Assembly (NCBI GenBank): GCA_937906975.1 | Contig: CALCUN010000128.1 | Coordinates: 1-11,927, forward strand | DNA length: 11,927 bases | From: an uncultured Bacteroidales bacterium | Lineage (GTDB): Bacteria > Bacteroidota > Bacteroidia > Bacteroidales > P3 | Reading direction: 5' to 3' | Shown here: positions 6,981 through 11,927 of the stretch, piece after piece | Numbering within the stretch: the stretch's first letter is position 1 | How the letters are laid out: each line of letters starts with the position of its first letter | Notes under the pieces: generated by a model | What the model saw: the letters and a program-made list of their open reading frames with translations, nothing else | Databases searched by the model: none | Told to the model about the DNA's origin: nothing | Made by a program: the position numbers and the translations under genes

Positions 6981-7025
6981 AAGTGTACCTCAACGTTTTT
7001 TTTGTTTAAACTTTGAGGTGCACTT
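6981..7025. terminator. Hairpin between the convergent CPBP and radical SAM genes
   Basis: AAGTGTACCTCAA (6981-6993) pairs with TTGAGGTGCACTT (7013-7025) over 13 bp with one G-T wobble, enclosing a 19-nt loop that contains eight T in a row. It lies 41 nt after the CPBP stop and 71 nt after the radical SAM stop on the other strand, so it may serve both. There is no T run directly after the stem on either strand, so strict intrinsic termination is uncertain. Confidence 0.5.
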
Positions 7026-7096
7026 GGTATGTGGAATCCTGTAATCTCTATTTACACAAAATTATGTATGGTGCCTTTTTTTTGAAAGTTTCAACT

Positions 7097-8155
7097 TTAT
7101 TTGTCATTGTTTTTTAAACAAAGACATTGATTTATTTCTGGAATGAAAACACAACCACCATTGCATAAATTGCGTGCCTTGCATGCAAAACAGTTATTGT
7201 TTGCAATTTTTTCTCGATGAGTTACAAAAACTGGATGATTACGCCATATGTCAGTTAATAATTGTGATTTTAAGTCTCCATACATGCTGGTACTTGCCAT
7301 AAAAGAACATGGATACATCTTTAAGTCCTCTGAAATAAAAGCAGAAAAACGTGCAGACTCGCATGGCTCTACCAATGCAGGATTAACATTCATCCAACTA
7401 ACAATTCCAGGGACAGAACAACTATCAAAGCCTATTTTCACAGTATTACAACTAGACACTGAGTCGTAGAATTGTTTTAGTTTTAATATGTCTCTCACCA
7501 TAAGGTCAGAGCCCGATGTTATAGGCTTGTAATTTAATATTATGACAGCATTCACCCATTGAAAGAAATGTGGAGGATTTTTAAACCAGTTTGTAAGCAT
7601 ATCTATGGTATCTTTTTTTAATATAACATGTGCGTTACATTTTATACCCATAGAGCTAATTTTCTTAAATATGTCATCATATCCAATATAGGGTTCATAA
7701 AGGCTTACTGCCATTGCTCCACAATATTTTTTTGTCGCTGCTAATATGTCTTCTGAAAGTCCGTCTCCATTTGTAGTATAGGATGGTATAATGCCACTTT
7801 CTCTAATTATGCGCAGTATTTCCTTAAAATGAGGATGTTGATTCGGATTACCTCCGCCTAACGCTATTTGAAACACACCTGCCACCTTTGCCTGGTTTAT
7901 TACATGCTTTAATAGATCTAATGGCATATGATGTCCATGTGAATTAGCTTTGCGATAGCAGAATTTACAACTTCTTTCACAATAACTTGTAATAGATATG
8001 TCTAATAATTCTGGTCCTTCTTCCGACCAAAATGGTTCAGGATATCCATCTTCTTCCACACGCATAAAAAAACCTGTCTGTTTATTAAACAAAGTTTTAT
8101 AATGTTGTGTGGGATATTCTCGTATAATTAAATTACCATGCATCGTCAGTTGCAT
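7097..8155 (-). CDS. Radical SAM/SPASM domain protein, probably a peptide- or protein-modifying enzyme
   Basis: This 352-aa enzyme should bind one SAM-cleaving [4Fe-4S] cluster through CERSCKFC (Cys59, Cys63, Cys66) and auxiliary clusters through a C-terminal SPASM domain. That domain carries Cys246, Cys265, Cys283 and a textbook CX2CX5CX3C (Cys322, 325, 331, 335), with Cys344/Cys346 after it. The SAM-binding GGE motif reads ALGGGNPNQHP (98-108), with glycine in place of glutamate. SPASM enzymes mostly modify ribosomal peptides or proteins (thioether, C-C or formylglycine chemistry). It is not viperin-like, because viperins lack SPASM. It is the last gene of the operon; its ATG at 8155 overlaps the preceding gene by 23 nt (an internal ATG at 8143 would overlap by 11). 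The 134-aa neighbour is the best candidate substrate or partner. Enzyme class is sure; the reaction is unknown. Confidence 0.88.
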   Translation of the reverse strand: MQLTMHGNLIIREYPTQHYKTLFNKQTGFFMRVEEDGYPEPFWSEEGPELLDISITSYCERSCKFCYRKANSHGHHMPLDLLKHVINQAKVAGVFQIALGGGNPNQHPHFKEILRIIRESGIIPSYTTNGDGLSEDILAATKKYCGAMAVSLYEPYIGYDDIFKKISSMGIKCNAHVILKKDTIDMLTNWFKNPPHFFQWVNAVIILNYKPITSGSDLMVRDILKLKQFYDSVSSCNTVKIGFDSCSVPGIVSWMNVNPALVEPCESARFSAFISEDLKMYPCSFMASTSMYGDLKSQLLTDIWRNHPVFVTHREKIANNNCFACKARNLCNGGCVFIPEINQCLCLKNNDK

Positions 8156-8537
8156 CTATTATTAGTTTGTCCCCTTCAATTACAAATGCGTCACAGCAAA
8201 ACAATGTTTCGATTTCGTCATTATCACTATGTAGTTCGCCTACATAGATATCAAAACCTTTTTCTTTTGCCTGAAGAATTCTAGCCTGGGTATCATTACT
8301 AAAGTATTTCTCCATATATTCCTCCACACTAGAACATCCATATTGTATAGCTGTATACTCTAGACTATTCAAATCATTCTTAAATAGATTAAATAGTTTA
8401 ACGAATAATCCAAGGAACATTGAGTCTTGCGACACTCCTACCGCTTTCAAGAAGGCTTGTAACGTTAATTCACCTTTTGTCATAACAACAAAGCTAGTAG
8501 ATGAACTATTTGTTACAAAATCAGTTTTAATTTTCAT
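8133..8537 (-). CDS. 134-aa protein with N-terminal FVTNSSSTSF signature, candidate partner of the radical SAM enzyme
   Basis: The protein begins MKIKTDFVTNSSSTSFVVM. I recall this type of start (K-x-DFVTNSSSxSF) from many otherwise different small uncharacterised bacterial proteins, which would suggest a recognition or processing signal. The middle is helical and acidic; the tail has a Cys-Cys pair (114-115) in TLFCCDAFVIEGDKLIIDA and ends in DDAW. There is no signal peptide or membrane segment. The start is well supported by a GGAGGTG Shine-Dalgarno 10 nt upstream. The 3' end overlaps the radical SAM gene by 23 nt, so the two are probably translated together. It may be a substrate (precursor-like), a substrate-binding partner or an immunity factor; none of these is shown by sequence alone. 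Confidence 0.8.
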   Translation of the reverse strand: MKIKTDFVTNSSSTSFVVMTKGELTLQAFLKAVGVSQDSMFLGLFVKLFNLFKNDLNSLEYTAIQYGCSSVEEYMEKYFSNDTQARILQAKEKGFDIYVGELHSDNDEIETLFCCDAFVIEGDKLIIDATDDAW

Positions 8538-8542
8538 AGCTA

Positions 8543-8938
8543 TTACACCTCCATCATTAATAGTTTTTGAAATAATTCATACATATCATCCGAGCAGATG
8601 AAATCATCGAAATTTTCCCCAACAGAGAGTGATTTGTAGTCATATAAACGAAGAAAAGGCTTTGCATTTAGTATTTCTTGTATAGAATGTGCATTTTCTT
8701 CTGTTAAACTATATACCCCCATAAGAAATTGTTGTAAATCTCCATATTCATCTAGATAGAATGTTTCGTAAATGTGCTTTACATCATCACTCTCAGAGAA
8801 GAGACTTTTATAGATTCGCTCAAACAATTCTTTTGCATAGCCATCCAATACACCGCTTTTACTAACAAAGTACTCTTGAGTTAAATCTTTGTGTGCAAAT
8901 ATTAAATATTGGTACATATCATATCCATATCTTCTCAT
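8543..8938 (-). CDS. 131-aa acidic protein of unknown family
   Basis: I do not recognise this protein. It is soluble, with no signal peptide or membrane segment, and acidic (many Glu and Asp, for example SESDDVKHIYETF and GENFDDFICSDDMYE), with mostly helical-looking sequence and many aromatic residues (Tyr/Phe). It has a single cysteine. Its ATG at 8938 forms an ATGA overlap with the stop of the TIR-STAND gene, which supports this start; the later ATG at 8917 would lose the overlap. The next gene begins 5 nt after its stop. The position between the NTPase gene and the radical SAM pair suggests a bridging partner or a part of either module. Function cannot be assigned. Confidence 0.7.
   Translation of the reverse strand: MRRYGYDMYQYLIFAHKDLTQEYFVSKSGVLDGYAKELFERIYKSLFSESDDVKHIYETFYLDEYGDLQQFLMGVYSLTEENAHSIQEILNAKPFLRLYDYKSLSVGENFDDFICSDDMYELFQKLLMMEV
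8546..8552 (-). promoter_or_regulatory. Strong Shine-Dalgarno for the 134-aa gene
   Basis: Read on the - strand, GGAGGTG lies inside the last codons of the 131-aa gene, just before its TAA, and about 8-10 nt before the ATG at 8537. Strong Shine-Dalgarno sites are unusual in Bacteroidota and are not seen before dus, uvrB, mnmE or the STAND gene here. It may point to a foreign origin of this operon or a need for high output of the 134-aa protein. Confidence 0.6.
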
Positions 8939-11472
8939 ATTACACCCATTTTATGAATAGTTGATTTTAATATATTGCTCTTGCATTCTCTCGCAACTCT
9001 TTCAAGCATCTCTATATTCTTAAATTGATTCTGATATTCAGAATATATATCTTTTGCAAGCGATGAAAATGGAGTTAGATATAATAGTACCTCATATAGA
9101 TTATGAAAGTCAGCATGTCGAGTAAACTCCTTGTCTTCTAGCAATCTCTTCATAAGCTCCAAAAGTTCTATCCTTTCAGTTTTTGCCCTCTTCCGCCAAT
9201 AGTTATCATATTGATTACGCGTTTGAGGCCAGGTTCTATCTAAGAAATCACCAAGATCCTTGTCTTCCAACTCCGACAGAAATCCAAGAAGTATATGTAT
9301 ATTAAGTCTTGGGTGCTGTCCGGTATTCCAGCGACTCCAAAAAATTAATCTATCAACTACATATCTTGGTTGATTTGAATCAAGAAATGATTTTACTAGA
9401 GCAATATCACTCTCCGTTATTAAAGCGTCATCAATGTCCCAAATAAACACCTTGAACACGTCGTTATACCAATCGAGATCAGAAATCATATCGATAACTT
9501 TTTTATTTTGGCTGTTGCGTGCATGAACAAAAAGGAATGGTGTTAAACCCTCTCGCAACTGATGACCCTTTATCGTATATTCTCTGACTAATCGTTCAAA
9601 TATGGTGTAATTGCTAGGTTCAACAACATCTAATAAATATGTCGAAATTAAATAATCGCGAAAAGAATCATATGTAAAATTAGCTACTTCATTACGTGAA
9701 AATGGGCCTTTTCGTTCTGGTGTCAAGTCCTTACGAAGTAGTATGTTTTCATCAAGGAATCGATTAAATATCCTTTGCTCTTGCTCCGATAAGTGCTGCA
9801 TAAGTTGAGACAATGGTACATTAAATACGGTATTATTTTCTACCATATATTGCACCATATTCATTACAAAAGCATCGATACGGTTCGAATCTAATTTATA
9901 ATGTTCTTCGACCAATACCTTTTCGGTCAGTTTACTTTTCATCCTCTCATAGTACTCAGCAAAAACCTCTTCTTTATTAATGTTATGAACATATCCAAGT
10001 GATTTATCCTTATTGGCTTCACAAAATATTCGAAGCAACAATAAGTCATCGTATAATACTTTTACAATATGCTCTGATATATTAGCATTTATCTTGAAAT
10101 ATTGAAGGTAATTCCTTATCAACCTCCATTGTTCTTCTTCATTGTGATGTTTATTGATGCTTTCCATTTTTAGCATACGCTCCTTAAAAGTAGCATCAAA
10201 ATCCGTAAAGAATTCTTTGTAATACTCACTTCGGCAAGTAAGAATTACTTTCACACAGTCATACTGTAGCACTTTTTCCATAAAAACAGAGAGTCCCCTA
10301 CTAAATACATCTGGCGTTGGATTCTCATTCAGACCATCAATAATTAGTACAATTGGGCTTCTTCTACGCTTACAGTATGTGTCAGTATTTTTAATGACTT
10401 CATCAAAAGCCATATTTGTACCTGGCATCATATTGCTTGCAAAGCTCCCAAAGACATCATTGGCATCAATTTCGTAACCGTTGAGATACACGAATGGGAT
10501 TCTTCTTTTTAGCAAGACATTATTAACAAGATCACATATCAAGTTAGTTTTGCCTTGTCCTGCGGATGCTGTAATTAATAGCAACTTTGATGATATGTGC
10601 CGTATGTGTGAAATTAACTTCCCATACTTGCTCGACTCCAACAAATAGCTACTATGCTCATCGAATAATTCATTACTTTTTTCAACAAGGTAGTTTTCTA
10701 ATTGTTTAGCTCCGTCATAGAAGGCTCCCATCTCTTCTTCTGCAACAAAACTTTTATAAGGTGTAACATCGAATATAAATGGGTCCTTATGGCGAAGTCT
10801 TCGATTGCGGTTAGTACGATAAGTATCAACCATATCGCATCGCTCCAGCATAAGTTTTGCAAAAGGATATGGAGCAACGAAGTCTCTAAGATATTGTTTG
10901 ATGCGCCTATTTTCAAGAAATACCCCTGGGAGATATTTCCCTGATGAAATATTCTTCTTGACATTATTACCACAATGTAAGAACACCTGCATGCCTTGAT
11001 CATCAAACATAGAATGATGACGAGGTTTCTGCACGGCATTTTCTGCCATTTGCTTTATATATTCAGAGATGTGGGAAGTTGAAAATCTGCTCAATCGATG
11101 ATGGTTAATATCAAAAGGCATTCTAACAACTTCGATGTAGCCTGTATATAACATCAATATAGAATCATCTGTGAGATTACTTTTGGCCACACCAAGTTCA
11201 TACATCACATTTGGATTAGGTAGATCCTTTGTGCCAGATGTCGCAATTGGCGTAAGATCGGCAACAAATATATCACAATTCTTCGCTTTTTCAACAACAG
11301 TAGAGTCTATTACAGGAGAGCCAGACCGGTTCCATGTTGATTCATCGTATATTATATCATAATCTCCTTCTGCACGTATGTCGTCACATGCATTCTGGAG
11401 GGCCTGGCCTATTTTTTCATGGTTGCCCTTCGTGTCAGACTGCCATGAGAAAAAGAGCTTTAACTTATGCAT
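8935..11472 (-). CDS. TIR-like (SWQSD) domain fused to a STAND/NACHT-type NTPase, putative anti-phage defence protein
   Basis: This is an 845-aa multidomain protein. Residues 1-145 form a TIR-like/nucleotide-binding domain: KLFFSWQSDTKGN (5-17), CDIFVADLTPI (66-76) and PNPNVMYELGVA (86-97), whose Glu92 sits where TIR NADases carry the catalytic glutamate. Residues 285-430 form a P-loop NTPase of the STAND class: Walker A ASAGQGKT (302-309), Walker B IVLIIDGLNE (374-383) and TCRSEYY (412-418). A winged-helix-like segment, NFTYDSFRDYLIS (about 597-610), follows, then a long alpha-helical C-terminus of the kind that senses invaders in Avs-like proteins. The expected logic is that target binding drives NTPase oligomerisation, and the TIR-like domain then destroys NAD or a related nucleotide. 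This is family knowledge, not shown here. The start is the first ATG after a purine-rich leader. It heads an operon of four. Confidence 0.85.
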   Translation of the reverse strand: MHKLKLFFSWQSDTKGNHEKIGQALQNACDDIRAEGDYDIIYDESTWNRSGSPVIDSTVVEKAKNCDIFVADLTPIATSGTKDLPNPNVMYELGVAKSNLTDDSILMLYTGYIEVVRMPFDINHHRLSRFSTSHISEYIKQMAENAVQKPRHHSMFDDQGMQVFLHCGNNVKKNISSGKYLPGVFLENRRIKQYLRDFVAPYPFAKLMLERCDMVDTYRTNRNRRLRHKDPFIFDVTPYKSFVAEEEMGAFYDGAKQLENYLVEKSNELFDEHSSYLLESSKYGKLISHIRHISSKLLLITASAGQGKTNLICDLVNNVLLKRRIPFVYLNGYEIDANDVFGSFASNMMPGTNMAFDEVIKNTDTYCKRRRSPIVLIIDGLNENPTPDVFSRGLSVFMEKVLQYDCVKVILTCRSEYYKEFFTDFDATFKERMLKMESINKHHNEEEQWRLIRNYLQYFKINANISEHIVKVLYDDLLLLRIFCEANKDKSLGYVHNINKEEVFAEYYERMKSKLTEKVLVEEHYKLDSNRIDAFVMNMVQYMVENNTVFNVPLSQLMQHLSEQEQRIFNRFLDENILLRKDLTPERKGPFSRNEVANFTYDSFRDYLISTYLLDVVEPSNYTIFERLVREYTIKGHQLREGLTPFLFVHARNSQNKKVIDMISDLDWYNDVFKVFIWDIDDALITESDIALVKSFLDSNQPRYVVDRLIFWSRWNTGQHPRLNIHILLGFLSELEDKDLGDFLDRTWPQTRNQYDNYWRKRAKTERIELLELMKRLLEDKEFTRHADFHNLYEVLLYLTPFSSLAKDIYSEYQNQFKNIEMLERVARECKSNILKSTIHKMGVI

Positions 11473-11662
11473 ATCTTTCTTCTTTCTTATTTTTTATTAT
11501 TGCACTTCTCTTTCCTAAAAAATATGGTAATTATATATCATGCTGGCTTTGTTAAAGACTAATTAAAACCTTTCACTTACCATAATAATGATATATACGT
11601 ATCTTTTCTCTTATTGAATTGCAAGACTCAAGCATATAAACTTTTAGGATTATTCCTAATTA
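11473..11662. promoter_or_regulatory. 190-bp gap upstream of the TIR-STAND operon
   Basis: This must contain the operon's promoter unless transcription runs through from the AbiEii-type gene. I could not find a convincing TAnnTTTG box on the - strand. There is a 6-bp stem, TTAGGA/TCCTAA (11644-11659), just after the AbiEii stop, a weak terminator at best. Two inverted pairs are interleaved: TATGGTAA (11523-11530) with TTACCATA (11577-11584), and TATATATCAT (11532-11541) with ATGATATATA (11588-11597). These could be operators or a pseudoknot-like fold. A purine-rich stretch precedes the start codon. Confidence 0.35.
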
Positions 11663-11926
11663 TTATATTGACAAATTAACCATATCCGCCAACTGAACAA
11701 AATAATCATTTGACCAGATGTCCAGTTCTTTCGGATTGCGCACAAAAGGAAGCACATCCTCTTTTACTTGCTTTATATCAGCTGTAGAAAGACGTTCCTT
11801 GAGTTTCTCCTTGAATAGTTCCGGAGTAATATCTTCTTTGTTGAACTGCTTACATCTTTCAGCCAAATGTGCAAAATCAAGTGGTACATTATGGCGAACA
11901 TACCATTCAAAGTCGTACCAATCGCG
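11663..11926 (-). CDS. C-terminal end of an AbiEii/AbiGii-type nucleotidyltransferase toxin (cut by window edge)
   Basis: An open frame enters from the right edge and covers the last 87 residues of a larger protein. It begins RDWYDFEWYVRHNVPLDF, passes through LAERCKQFNKE and ends at TAA 11663-11665. The RDWYDFEW...PLDF segment and the tail (DVLPFVRNPKELDIW, then VQLADMV) resemble the C-terminal part of the DUF1814/AbiEii family. These are the toxins of type IV toxin-antitoxin and abortive infection systems, which transfer nucleotides to tRNA or other targets. The nucleotidyltransferase core and any AbiEi antitoxin gene lie outside the window, so activity cannot be judged. A TTG at 11866 is an internal codon, not the start. 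Its orientation matches the TIR-STAND operon, 190 bp downstream. Confidence 0.72.
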   Translation of the reverse strand, partial: RDWYDFEWYVRHNVPLDFAHLAERCKQFNKEDITPELFKEKLKERLSTADIKQVKEDVLPFVRNPKELDIWSNDYFVQLADMVNLSI

Positions 11927-11927
11927 T

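Noticed and set aside
7097..8155. Radical SAM protein as a viperin-type defence enzyme
   Set aside because: It has a clear SPASM domain with auxiliary-cluster cysteines, which viperins lack.
11334..11555. Short + strand frames opposite the TIR-STAND gene start
   Set aside because: They are shadows of the well-supported gene on the other strand, with no start signals or recognisable domains.
1..11927. CRISPR array, tRNA or rRNA gene, insertion sequence
   Set aside because: No regularly spaced repeats, cloverleaf-like segments, rRNA sequence or transposase reading frame were visible.

Overview
The window looks like a piece of a low-GC Bacteroidota (probably Bacteroidales) chromosome. The evidence is the Bacteroidota-type promoters (TAnnTTTG -7 boxes upstream of the MerR-like gene, dus and the CPBP gene), the A/T-rich leaders mostly without Shine-Dalgarno sequences, and protein sequences that read like Bacteroidota versions of UvrB, MnmE and a Dus enzyme. 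Genus cannot be fixed by reading alone.

Left part (1-5684, + strand), housekeeping. A MerR-type regulator with a GyrI-like ligand-binding domain has its own promoter, a possible operator and a hairpin terminator. After a very T-rich spacer comes a tight three-gene operon: a tRNA-dihydrouridine synthase (dus), uvrB (starting inside dus) and mnmE (10 bases after uvrB). Two genes are tRNA modification enzymes and one is nucleotide excision repair. Synonymous third-position usage flips from T/G-rich (dus and the first 60% of uvrB) to A/C-rich (end of uvrB and mnmE), with a fairly sharp change near 3530-3545.

Middle (5685-7096). A 565-bp gene-free stretch carries a 95-bp palindromic repeat with 16-bp near-perfect inverted ends. 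It is followed by a CPBP-family membrane protease gene whose start is uncertain because an in-frame stop and two 7-codon reading frames sit just upstream, and then by a 13-bp-stem hairpin.

Right part (7097-11927, - strand), accessory and probably a defence island. Read in the direction of transcription: the C-terminal end of an AbiEii-type nucleotidyltransferase toxin (cut by the window edge), a 190-bp gap, then a four-gene, tightly coupled operon. The operon encodes (i) an 845-aa protein with an N-terminal TIR-like/SWQSD domain and a central STAND-type P-loop NTPase, (ii) a 131-aa acidic protein of unknown family, (iii) a 134-aa protein that begins with an FVTNSSSTSF signature, and (iv) a radical SAM/SPASM enzyme. 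The junctions are a 4-nt ATGA overlap, a 5-nt gap with a strong Shine-Dalgarno, and a 23-nt overlap. A TIR-STAND immune-like protein joined to a radical SAM enzyme and its likely small partner is the most interesting feature here. The grouping is seen in the sequence; a joint defence or peptide-modification function is inference.
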